Origin: DATLLJ01 sp965229885
Lineage (GTDB): Bacteria > Acidobacteriota > Vicinamibacteria > Vicinamibacterales > CAVVIG01
Length of the DNA stretch: 64,000 nucleotides
NCBI GenBank assembly: GCA_965229885.1
Contig: CBDDJX010000003.1
Location: 1,116,001 to 1,180,000, forward strand
Reading direction: 5' to 3'
Shown here: positions 1 to 7,985 of the stretch, in pieces
Layout of the letters: every line of letters starts with the position of its first letter
Numbering within the stretch: the first letter of the stretch is position 1
Translations under genes and position numbers: made by a program
The notes under the pieces: model-generated
What the model was told of the DNA's origin: nothing
Database searches by the model: none
What the model saw: only the letters and a program-made list of their open reading frames with translations

Positions 1-144
1 CTTCCGATGGTAGCCCGTCACCGTCACCGCCTCTGTGAGCACGCGCCCCTTCTCCGTCCGCGAGGCCCCCACGTACCGGTCCCGCATCGGCGCCAAATAC
101 TCCGGCCTCGCCTGTGGTCCCACGCGGGTGCCCTCCTGTGGCAC
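1..144 (-). CDS. Integrase-type transposase, N-terminal fragment (runs off window)
   Basis: The reverse strand is open from a GTG at 144 to the window edge (48 codons). It reads ...PEYLAPMRDRYVGASRTEKG followed by RVLTEAVTVTGYHRK. This resembles the start of DDE integrase-type transposases of insertion sequences, which begin with a helical segment of the form YL..MR.RY..AS..EKG...E...VTGYHRK. The frame stays open further upstream, so GTG 144 is a guess; an ATG 16 codons further in is the alternative. The catalytic core lies outside the window. The element end, and any terminal repeat, should fall between about 145 and 218, but I could not identify it. Confidence 0.5.
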   Translation of the reverse strand, partial: MPQEGTRVGPQARPEYLAPMRDRYVGASRTEKGRVLTEAVTVTGYHRK

Positions 145-218
145 ACCCGCTTGGGTAACACCCTTTAGGGTGCGACGATCTTTCCTTCGGTCACACTTAC
201 CATGGCGCGATACGAACC

Positions 219-250
219 TTGACAGCGACCGGTGCTCTTCGGCGTAAAAT
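219..250 (+). promoter_or_regulatory. Candidate promoter for gabD
   Basis: A perfect TTGACA at 219-224 and a TAAAAT at 245-250 lie just before the ATG at 257. The spacer is 20 bp, longer than the usual 17, so the pairing is uncertain. If the -10 is real, the transcript would start at or next to the ATG, giving a leaderless mRNA. No strong ribosome-binding site is visible. Confidence 0.3.
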
Positions 251-256
251 CGAGTC

Positions 257-1747
257 ATGACACCAACCCATCCCGCCCCCACGGCTCCCACCGGGGTGAG
301 GTTGACCGACGCTCGGTTGTTTCGGCAGTCGTGTTACATCGACGGCGCCTGGGTCACGGCACCCTCGGGCGCGACTATTCCAGTTGACGACCCGGCCACG
401 GGCGCCATCATCGGTGCCGTCCCCCGTCTCGGCCGTGTCGAAACGCGCGAGGCCATCGACGCGGCCGCGCGCGCCCTTCCCGAGTGGCGGAAGAAACCCG
501 CGAGGGAACGCGCCGCGGTCCTGCGGCGCTGGTTCGAGTTGGTGATCGCCAGCCAGGACGATCTGGCTCGCCTGATGACGACCGAGCAGGGCAAGCCGCT
601 CGCGGAGGCGCGCGCCGAAGTGACGTACGCGGCGGCGTTTCTGGAATGGTTCGGCGAGGAGGCCAAACGCGTATACGGCGACACGATTCCCGGCCATCAG
701 GCCGACAAACGCATCGTCGTCCTCAAGCAGCCGGTCGGCGTCGCCGCGTGCATCACGCCCTGGAACTTTCCCCTCGCGATGATCACGCGGAAGGAGGGGC
801 CGGCGCTCGCGGCTGGCTGCACCGTGGTGCTGAAACCCGCGTCGCAGACGCCGTTCTCGGCCCTGGCGCTCGCCGAGCTTGCCGAGCGCGCGGGCGTTCC
901 GAGGGGCGTGTTCAACGTGGTCACCGGATCGGCCGCCGACATCGGCGCCGAGCTGACGTCGAATCCGACAGTGCGGAAGCTGTCGTTCACCGGCTCCACC
1001 GAGGTTGGCAAGTCGCTGATGGCGCAGTGCGCGAGCACGATCAAGAAGCTGTCGCTCGAGCTTGGCGGCAACGCGCCGTTCATCGTGCTCGACGATGCGG
1101 ATCTGGATGCGGCCGTGGAAGGCACGATCGCGTCGAAGTATCGCAATAGCGGGCAGACGTGCGTCTGCGCGAACCGGCTGCTCGTGCAGGACCGCGTGTA
1201 CGACGCGTTCGCGGTGAAGCTGGTCGAAGCCGTGAAGAAGCTGAGGCCCGCGCCGGGGCTCGAGCCGGGCTCGACTCAGGGCCCGCTGATTGACGAACGT
1301 GCGGTCGAAAAGGTGGAGCAGCACATCAACGACGCGCTCGCCAAAGGCGCTCGTCTCGTCGCCGGCGGTCACCGCCATGCGCTCGGCGGCCGCTTTTTCG
1401 AGCCGACGGTGTTGACCGATGTCACGCCCGGGATGATCCTCGCGCGCGAGGAAACGTTCGGGCCAGTCGCGCCGCTCTTCAGGTTCGCGAGCGACGAGGA
1501 GGCGATCCGGCTGGCGAACGACACGGAGTCCGGCCTGGCCGCGTACTTTTACGGCCGCGACGTGGGACGCGTCTGGCGCATGGCCGAAGCGCTCGAATAT
1601 GGAATGGTGGGAATCAACACCGGGACGATCTCCACCGAGGTGGCCCCCTTCGGCGGAATGAAGGAATCGGGCCTCGGCCGAGAGGGATCGAAATACGGGA
1701 TCGAGGAGTTCCTCGAGGTCAAGTACTTGTGCTTCGGTGGCATCTGA
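257..1747 (+). CDS. gabD: NAD(P)-dependent succinate-semialdehyde dehydrogenase
   Basis: A 496-residue aldehyde dehydrogenase of normal length. It oxidises succinate semialdehyde to succinate, the last step of GABA degradation, in the cytoplasm. Visible signatures are the cofactor-site ITPWNFPLAMITRK, the LELGGNAPF segment with the general-base glutamate, and the catalytic cysteine in NSGQTCVCANR. The C-terminal PFGGMKESGLGREG is typical of the GabD/SSADH subfamily and separates it from betaine aldehyde dehydrogenases. The ATG at 257 gives the family-typical start. No GABA transaminase is next to it, so the substrate could also be another semialdehyde such as glutarate semialdehyde. Confidence 0.9.
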   Translation: MTPTHPAPTAPTGVRLTDARLFRQSCYIDGAWVTAPSGATIPVDDPATGAIIGAVPRLGRVETREAIDAAARALPEWRKKPARERAAVLRRWFELVIASQDDLARLMTTEQGKPLAEARAEVTYAAAFLEWFGEEAKRVYGDTIPGHQADKRIVVLKQPVGVAACITPWNFPLAMITRKEGPALAAGCTVVLKPASQTPFSALALAELAERAGVPRGVFNVVTGSAADIGAELTSNPTVRKLSFTGSTEVGKSLMAQCASTIKKLSLELGGNAPFIVLDDADLDAAVEGTIASKYRNSGQTCVCANRLLVQDRVYDAFAVKLVEAVKKLRPAPGLEPGSTQGPLIDERAVEKVEQHINDALAKGARLVAGGHRHALGGRFFEPTVLTDVTPGMILAREETFGPVAPLFRFASDEEAIRLANDTESGLAAYFYGRDVGRVWRMAEALEYGMVGINTGTISTEVAPFGGMKESGLGREGSKYGIEEFLEVKYLCFGGI

Positions 1748-1766
1748 GACGATTAAGATAGAGGAT

Positions 1767-3809
1767 ATGGCCCCCTGGACCACGTCGCGTTGGAGATGGG
1801 CCGGCGCCGGACTCCTGCTCGCCACCGTCCTGTCCGTTTCAGGCGACGCCCAGCAGGCTGGCCCCGTCGAAGGGCGGCAGGCTCCTCCGCCCGAAAACGG
1901 ACAACAGCCGCCGCCGATCTTTCGGACCGGCATCAACTTCGTCCGCGTCGACGTCATCGTCACCGACAACAAGACCGGTCAGCCGGTCGTCGATCTGGAG
2001 CAGAGCGACTTCCAGGTCACCGAAAACAACACGCCGCAGGCGCTCGAAACGTTCAAGCTGATCAAGCTCGACGGCGGAAGGGTGCCCGGTCCTGACGGTC
2101 CGCCGCAGGCCATCCGGTCCGACGCGGTCGAGGAGATGGAGGCCGCGCGAGATGACGTCCGGTTGTTTGCGATCTTCCTCGACGACTACCACACGCGCCA
2201 GGGCGCCAGCTTGTCGGTCCGCGAGCCGATCGCGAAATTCATCTCAACCCAGCTCGGTCCCTCGGACATGATCGGCGTGATGTATCCGCTGCAGCCGGTG
2301 GCGACGGTGCGCATGACCCGTGATCACGACAGAATCATCCAGGCGCTCGGCGGTTTCGTCGGGCGAAAAGGCGACTACACGGTGAAGAACCGACTGGAGG
2401 AACAGTACGCGAACTATCCGGCCGAGACGGTCGAGGTGATCCGGAATCAAGTGTCGTTGTCGGCGCTGAAAGGCCTGATCACGCACCTGGGGTCGCTGAA
2501 GGAAGGGCGCAAGGCGCTGATACTGGTCAGCGAAGGCTACAGCAACACGCTGCCGCCTCAGTTGCGCGATCAGAATGCTTCATCTCCAGGATTCGGCAAT
2601 CCGGCTCGAGGCTATCCGCATGCGGGCCTCAGCTCCATCGAGCAGACCAGGCAATTCTTCTCCGACAGCGACATGAATATGTCGCTGCGCGACGTGTGGG
2701 ACCTCGCGAACAAGAACAACGTGTCGATCTACGCCGTGGATCCGCGCGGGCTGCCGACCTCGGAGTTCGATGTGAGCCAGCCGACAGTGAGCGCACGGGT
2801 GGACAGCCAGTATCTCAACGCCACGATGGACACGCTGCGAACGCTCGCGTTGCAGACCGACGGCCGCGCCATCGTCAATCGTAACGATCTCGCGGCCGGC
2901 ATGACGCAGATCGTTCGCGACACGAGCGCCTATTACCTTCTCGGATACAACTCGACCGCGGCGCCGTCGGACGGGAAGTTCCACGAGATCAAAGTGCAGG
3001 TCAAGCGGCCCGGCGTTCAGGTGCGCGCGCGCAGGGGCTACTGGGCGCTGACGACTGAAGACGTCGCACGCGTGTTGGCCCCGAAAGTCGAGCTGCCCGC
3101 GGGCGTGGAGAACGCGCTGGCGTCGATCAGCGTGCCGGCCGCTGCGCACAATGTGATCCGGACCTGGATCGGCGTGTCGCGCGGAGCAGGCGGCAAGACC
3201 AAAATGACGTTTGTCTGGGAGCCGAAGCCGAGGGTGCTCGGCGACCGCCGTGCGCCGAGCGAGTTGCCTTCGCGTGTGATGGTGACCGCGGCCGGCCCCG
3301 ATGGCGCAGTGTACTACCGCGGGCGGATCACCGATCCGCGCCTGGCCTTCGAGGCCGATCCCGGCACGCTCCAGCTTCGTCTGTCGGTCGAAGGCAGCGC
3401 GTCGCAGGTGCTCGACACGGAAACTCGTGAGATCGCGGTTCCGGATTTGACCGGGGCGGAGATCGTGCTTGGGACGCCTCAGCTGTTTCGTGCCAGGACG
3501 GTGCGCGACTTTCAGCAGGTCAAGAGCGATCCCGATGCTGTGCCACATCCCGCGCGCGAGTTTTCACGGACCGATCGGCTGTTGATCCGGGCGCCGGCAT
3601 ACGGCCCTGGCGGCACCGCGCCGGCGCTCACCGCACATCTCCTCAACCGAGGCGGCCAGGCGATGAGCGAACTCCAGGTCGGACCCTCGCCGTCGCCCGA
3701 CGTTCAGCAGATGGAGCTGCCGCTTGCGGGCCTCGCGGCGGGGGAGTATCTCCTCGAAATCAGGGCGGGCGATCTCAAAGAGCTCGTCGGCTTCCGTGTC
3801 ACGCCGTAA
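1767..3809 (+). CDS. VWFA-related secreted protein (Acidobacteria type), copy 1
   Basis: A 680-residue protein from the ATG at 1767, which has a GAGG just upstream; an in-frame ATG at 1737 overlaps gabD. A signal peptide is clear (RWRWAGAGLLLATVLSVSG, then AQQ). Next comes the FRTGINFVRVDVIVTDNKTG..V.DL...DF.V.EN pattern, then a von Willebrand A-like domain (IFLDDYHT... ; ALILVSEGYSN) ending in YYLLGYNSTA.P.DGKFHEI and VRARRGYWA. This domain order matches the VWFA-related family found mainly in Acidobacteria. The C-terminal ~250 residues are beta-rich and not assigned. The role is unknown; a periplasmic or surface adhesion role is a guess. It forms a tandem pair with the next gene. Confidence 0.85.
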   Translation: MAPWTTSRWRWAGAGLLLATVLSVSGDAQQAGPVEGRQAPPPENGQQPPPIFRTGINFVRVDVIVTDNKTGQPVVDLEQSDFQVTENNTPQALETFKLIKLDGGRVPGPDGPPQAIRSDAVEEMEAARDDVRLFAIFLDDYHTRQGASLSVREPIAKFISTQLGPSDMIGVMYPLQPVATVRMTRDHDRIIQALGGFVGRKGDYTVKNRLEEQYANYPAETVEVIRNQVSLSALKGLITHLGSLKEGRKALILVSEGYSNTLPPQLRDQNASSPGFGNPARGYPHAGLSSIEQTRQFFSDSDMNMSLRDVWDLANKNNVSIYAVDPRGLPTSEFDVSQPTVSARVDSQYLNATMDTLRTLALQTDGRAIVNRNDLAAGMTQIVRDTSAYYLLGYNSTAAPSDGKFHEIKVQVKRPGVQVRARRGYWALTTEDVARVLAPKVELPAGVENALASISVPAAAHNVIRTWIGVSRGAGGKTKMTFVWEPKPRVLGDRRAPSELPSRVMVTAAGPDGAVYYRGRITDPRLAFEADPGTLQLRLSVEGSASQVLDTETREIAVPDLTGAEIVLGTPQLFRARTVRDFQQVKSDPDAVPHPAREFSRTDRLLIRAPAYGPGGTAPALTAHLLNRGGQAMSELQVGPSPSPDVQQMELPLAGLAAGEYLLEIRAGDLKELVGFRVTP

Positions 3810-5604
3810 GCTGCTCCCCGCGATGTTGATAATAGCCGCCTCCACGCTGGCGGCAGCTGTCATCAACATTGCGATCCTTGCGGGCCAGCAGCCTGGATCT
3901 GTCGGCGACGCCCCTGTCGGCGATGCCGTGATCCACACCGTTCGCATCGACGTGATTGCCCTGGACGCTCGCGGATCGGCGATGAGCACGCTGACGCCTC
4001 GCGATTTCGAGCTGCGCGAAGACGGAAGGCTGGTGGCGATCGACGACGCGCCGTTCCTCAGCGATAGCCCGCGCCTCTTCGCGATCTATCTGGACGAATA
4101 TCACATCACGCCCGGCTCGAGCGCCGATCGGGCGCGCGAGGCGCTGACCGAGTTCGTCGATCGAGAGCTTGGCAAGGGCGATCTCGTCGCGGTGATGAAG
4201 CCGCTCGACTCGCTGTTCTCGATCCGCCTGACCGACGACCGGCAGGACGCGCGCCGCATCATCGCCGGCCTCGAGGGGCGGAAAGGCGATTACACGCCGC
4301 GGGCCGCGTACGAGCAGAGCCACATGGCGGGGTCCGCCGCGCGCATCGAGACCGATCGCACGCAGATCGCCATCTCGGCGCTCAACGCGCTGGCCGAACA
4401 GATGAGCGGTATGAACGACTTGCGCAAGACGCTGCTGGTCGCGACCGAGGGGTTCGAGGCGCGGACGCTTCGTCGCGGACAGGAATACCTGGCCACGATC
4501 GATTCAGCCATCCGCTCGGCGAATCGCGCGAACGTCGCCATCTACCCCATCGATCCGCGGCCGGCGTCAGAGGGTGACCAAACGTCGAACGAGGCGATGC
4601 GCTCGCTTGCAGACGAGACCGACGGCCGTACGATATCGGGCGCGCCAGGGAGTGAAGCGCTGGCCGGTGCGATTCGCGCCGCCGTGGCCGACGCGAACGC
4701 GTACTACATGCTCACGTACCGCAGCGCGCACAGGGAGGATGGAACATTTCATCCAGTCGAGGTGCGGGTGAAGCGCGCGAGGGTGCAGGTACGCGCGCGG
4801 AGCGGATACTGGGCGCCCTCGGCGAACGATCGTCTGGGCGCGGAGCTGCTGGCGAGAGGCAGCGGAGCGTCGGCGATTCGCCTCGGGCCGCCCCGGCGCA
4901 TCAGCCCGTTGATTCAGCCGTGGTTCGGGTGGTCGCTCGGCAACGACGGCAGCACGCGCGTGACGTTCGTGTGGGAACCCTCGATCGTGGTCCCTGGCGA
5001 CCGGGCGCGCCCACAGGCGGCGCGGATCGAGCTGACCGTCCTCGGCGCCGGGGAGGCCGTCGTCTTTGAGGGACCGGTGCGGCCAACCGGGCCCGGGAGG
5101 ATAGAGGCTGCCGGAAGCGAGCCGTCGCGCGCGGTGTTCGACGTCGCTCCAGGGCCGCTGCGAGTGCGCATGAAAATTCAGGACGCCTCGGGTCAGGCGG
5201 TCGATTCCGACGTGCGCGAGATCGCGGTCCGTGACTTGCGCGGCGCGGTCGCGATCGGCACGCCTGAATTTCTTCGTGCGCGCAACGCACGCGAGTTCCG
5301 CACGCTCGACAGCGCTCCGGAGGCGGTGCCAGTCTCGTCGCGCCAGTTCAGCCGGACCGAGCGTCTGCTGGTTCGGTTTCCCGCGTACGCGCCGGACGGC
5401 CAGCGGCCCTCTGTCTCGGCGCGGCTGTCGAACCGCCTGGGACAGCCGATGCGCACGCTCGAAGTCCGGCCGGCCGCTGGCGGCGCACACGAGATCGACA
5501 TCGTACTGGCGGGTCTGGCGACCGGCGACTATCAGCTGGAGCTCGCCGCGACGAGTCCGGCAGGACAGACGACAGAGGTCCTCGGCTTTCGCGTCACGAG
5601 CTAG
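3796..5604 (+). CDS. VWFA-related secreted protein (Acidobacteria type), copy 2
   Basis: A 602-residue paralogue of the preceding protein. The GTG at 3796 overlaps its stop by 14 bp, so the two are translationally coupled; an ATG at 3823 is the alternative start. The N-terminus is a hydrophobic export signal (LLPAMLIIAASTLAAAVINI). The same landmarks follow in order: HTVRIDVIALDARG, DFELREDGRLV, IYLDEYHITPG, EGRKGDYTPRAAYEQ, YYMLTYRSAH.EDGTFHPVEVRVKR and VQVRARSGYWAPS. The two share motif order through to the C-terminal GFRVT tail, which points to tandem duplication followed by divergence. The function is unknown. Confidence 0.83.
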   Translation: MSRRKLLPAMLIIAASTLAAAVINIAILAGQQPGSVGDAPVGDAVIHTVRIDVIALDARGSAMSTLTPRDFELREDGRLVAIDDAPFLSDSPRLFAIYLDEYHITPGSSADRAREALTEFVDRELGKGDLVAVMKPLDSLFSIRLTDDRQDARRIIAGLEGRKGDYTPRAAYEQSHMAGSAARIETDRTQIAISALNALAEQMSGMNDLRKTLLVATEGFEARTLRRGQEYLATIDSAIRSANRANVAIYPIDPRPASEGDQTSNEAMRSLADETDGRTISGAPGSEALAGAIRAAVADANAYYMLTYRSAHREDGTFHPVEVRVKRARVQVRARSGYWAPSANDRLGAELLARGSGASAIRLGPPRRISPLIQPWFGWSLGNDGSTRVTFVWEPSIVVPGDRARPQAARIELTVLGAGEAVVFEGPVRPTGPGRIEAAGSEPSRAVFDVAPGPLRVRMKIQDASGQAVDSDVREIAVRDLRGAVAIGTPEFLRARNAREFRTLDSAPEAVPVSSRQFSRTERLLVRFPAYAPDGQRPSVSARLSNRLGQPMRTLEVRPAAGGAHEIDIVLAGLATGDYQLELAATSPAGQTTEVLGFRVTS

Positions 5605-6168
5605 AAAGGCTCATGGCTTATGCTCGACATCAGCCCTATCGCTGCAGGGTGAAGGCGGCGCAAAGTCGGCGCTTTACGTCATTGCTGTCCGTTACTCCTT
5701 CGGACGAGGCACGCGGTCGAACGCGGCCAACGCGACGAGCTTGCCAGCCGTTGGAATGGGCATCAACGCGGGAGAAATCAATTCGACCAGCCTTGGACGT
5801 CGCGCCTGCCTGGAAATCCTTGAAGAGCGGCGATGCGCTGAACAACGATACCGCACCCATCAGGCTCACTGCCCGAATCGACGTGATAATCGTCGCGGAC
5901 ATGAGCGCGTTGCGCAGCGTTTGCACAGCGAGCAACTCCGAGCCAGTCGAGCATCGAGTCCTGACGATGGAGCATCGAACCACTATACGATGGCGACAGC
6001 ACAGGGCGCACGCGGTTCGAATCGAGTGCCGACGAACAGTCCGGCGTCGCCCTGCGCGGGAGCACCCACGGCTGCACTTGTGGGGACTCCGTCAGTCATA
6101 AACGGGTTTATCCTTCCTGGAGGCGATGCGCGCGACGAGGGTGACATTGCCGAGCAGGGGGTTCAACC
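5605..6168. other. 564-bp stretch without an intact gene
   Basis: No open frame on either strand here has convincing protein character, apart from a short minus-strand segment annotated separately. The stretch has more A+T-rich patches than its surroundings. It separates the intact VWFA pair from the decayed yeeE/gdhA region and probably consists of degraded gene remnants. Confidence 0.5.
5790..5983 (-). pseudogene. Possible DUF599-family remnant
   Basis: On the minus strand, a stretch beginning near 5944 reads GSELLAVQTLRNALMSATII. This resembles the conserved LAVQTLRN..M.AT segment near the N-terminus of DUF599 membrane proteins. Downstream the similarity disappears, and the expected further membrane helices are absent. 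If real, it is a decayed fragment. The match is short and made from memory of the family pattern, so it is tentative. Confidence 0.25.
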
Positions 6169-6691
6169 ATGTCGCTTATCCTTCACGATATCGCCTCCCT
6201 TCACTGGGCACTGGCCGGCCTTGGCGTCGCGGGTGTCACGCTGGCCCTCCTGCTGCTCGGCAGTCATCGCCTCGGCGTTTCGACCGGCTTCGAAGACATG
6301 TGCAGCCTCGTGCTGCCCGTACCCTAACTTCCAGCGCGCCGCCGTCGTGTCCGGCCGAGGATGGCGGCTGCCGCTGCTCGTCGGGTTGGTGCTTGGTAGG
6401 TTCCTCTCGGCCGTGCTGGGCTGCGGCTGGGAGCCGACCTGGGCGCTTGGGGTGTTCGACCGCGCGATTGGTTTCGGGCCCGCCGGCAAGCTGACGTGGA
6501 TGTTCGTGGGCGGGCTGTTCGTGGGGTTCGGCACCAGGCTCGCGGGCGGATGTACGAGTGGCCACGGCATCTTCGGCCTCGCGAATCTCGAGTTTCCCAG
6601 TCTGCTCGCGACCCTCAGCTTCATGGCCGCCGGCATCGCGACGACGCAGATCGTCTACCGGGTGCTATTTCCGCTGGTGGGCGCGCCATGA
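6169..6691 (+). pseudogene. YeeE/YedE-family transporter, first half, frameshifted
   Basis: From ATG 6169 the frame encodes MSLILHDIASLHWALAGLGV... and ends at TAA 6325-6327 after LVLPVP. The coding similarity resumes at once in the next frame: FQRAAVVSGRGWRLPLLVGL, then GGCTSGHGIFGLANLEFPSL up to 6691. Removing one A from the TAAC at 6325-6328 restores PVPYFQRAAV, the expected sequence. The family transports sulfur compounds such as thiosulfate across the inner membrane, and the conserved cysteine motif GCTSGHG is present. The next gene (6688) is the usual second-half partner and is also broken. It is either a true pseudogene or a sequence error; the broken neighbours favour decay. Confidence 0.75.
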
Positions 6692-6936
6692 CGCTGCTGT
6701 ATCTGCTGCTCGGGACCGTGTTCGGGTTCATCCTGAGCCGCTCGGGAGCCGCCGACTACGGCTTCATTCAGGGCATGTTCCTCTTCACCGAACTGCAGCT
6801 GTACGGAATCATCGCCGTCGCCGTGGTCGTGGCCGCGCCAGGGATTTGGTTGATCAAGCATCGCGGCCGCACCATCTTCGGGCGGCCGGTGGAGGTCGAC
6901 AGGATGTCCGGCGCCACAAAGACGCCGCGGGCGTGA
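6688..6936 (+). pseudogene. YeeE/YedE-family second-half protein, 3'-truncated
   Basis: The ATG at 6688 overlaps the previous stop. The product, MTLLYLLLGTVFGFILSRSG followed by FIQGMFLFTELQLYGII, is typical of the second component of split YeeE/YedE transporters, normally about 140 residues. Here the family sequence ends after GRTIFGRPVEVDR. The last nine residues are antisense of the truncated gdhA, giving an 82-residue product. The protein therefore lacks its distal helices and probably does not work. Confidence 0.7.
6895..6906. other. Deletion or rearrangement junction between two truncated genes
   Basis: Rightward, the YeeE-type gene is recognisable up to about 6900. Leftward, gdhA is recognisable down to about 6901, ending after GVFVAPDIL, where the family continues with a conserved glycine-rich and catalytic C-terminal part. 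The two convergent genes abut with no spacer, each lacking its 3' end. One deletion that removed both 3' ends explains this best. Confidence 0.55.
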
Positions 6937-7921
6937 AGGAGATTGTTCGCGTCGGGCGTCGTGGGGCCATTGGCGCCTTCGACGATGACCTTGGCGCGAA
7001 TCGTCGGCGCATTCTCGGCCGTGATCTGGTTTTCGAGCGCGGCCGGGATCAGGATGTCCACGTCGAGCCCGAACAGCTGGTCGTTGGTCAGCCGCTCGCC
7101 TCCCAGGAAGCCCTCCACCGTCTTCTCTTCGGCGGCGTAGACGAGAAGCCTGTCGATGTCGAGGCCCTTCGGATTGTAGACGCCGCCCTGATAGTCTGTG
7201 ACGCCGACGATCTCGGCGCCAAGAATCGGAGAGGAGCGTCGCGGAGACGGAGCCGACTTTACCGAACCCCTGGATGGCGACCCTGGCCCCCCTGATGTCG
7301 AAGCCGACGTGCCTGGCCGCTTCCCGCGCGATGATCGTGACGCCGCGGCCAGTGGCCTCGCGGCGGCCGAGCGAACCACCCATTTCGAGCGGCTTACCGG
7401 TGACGACCGCCGTCTCCGTGTGGCCGACGTGCATGGAGTTAGGTGTCCATGATCCACGCCATCACCTGCTCGTTGGTGTTGACGTCGGGAGCCGGGACAT
7501 CTTTGTCCGGGCCGATCGCCTCGATGATTTCGGCGATGTACCGCCGCGTGAGCGCCTCGAGTTCGCGCGGCGACATCTTCGCCGGATCGCAGATGACCCC
7601 GCCTTTGGCGCCGCCAAACGGGATGTGCGCGACGGCGCACTTCCAAGTCATCCAGGCGGCGAGCGCGGTGACCTCGTCGAGCGAGACGCCCGGGTGGTAG
7701 CGGATGCCGCCCTTGGCGGGCCCAAGCGTGATGTTGTATTGCACGCGGTAGCCGGTGAAGACCTGGATGGCGCCGTTGTCCATCTGCACCGGACACGAGA
7801 CGATGATTTGGCGTTTGGGGTGCGTGAGGATTTCCCAGATGCCGCGGTCGAGGTTCAGCTTGCGCGCCGCTTCGTCGAACTCCTCGAGCATGGCGGCGAA
7901 GAGCGGGCCTTGATCAGCCAT
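6901..7921 (-). pseudogene. gdhA: Glutamate dehydrogenase, frameshifted and truncated
   Basis: Starts at ATG 7921 (MADQGPLFAAMLEEFDEAA) and contains the substrate site GPAKGGIRYHPGV and the GGAKGGVICDP loop with the catalytic lysine region. The frame breaks at about 7440 (TAA after AWIMDT; removing one base restores the expected tyrosine and MHVGHTETAVVTGKPLEMGG). It breaks again at about 7224 (removing one base joins SVSATLLSD to LGAEIVGVTDYQGG). The sequence stops at the 6900 junction after FVAPDIL, so roughly the last 100 residues of a ~420-residue family are missing. Gdh interconverts glutamate and 2-oxoglutarate; this copy cannot. Confidence 0.85.
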
Positions 7922-7985
7922 CGTGCACCTAATATATCTCGTACGTCGTGTCCGGTCAGCCGGACCGTATAATTGGAAGAGACGT

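Noticed and set aside
197..1972. 591-codon open frame antisense to gabD
   Set aside because: Arg/Gly/Asp-rich composition with no family motifs, typical of antisense frames in GC-rich DNA. gabD on the other strand is unmistakable.
6000..6040. GGTTCGAATC resembling a tRNA T-arm
   Set aside because: No acceptor stem, anticodon arm or CCA-proximal pairing can be built around it.
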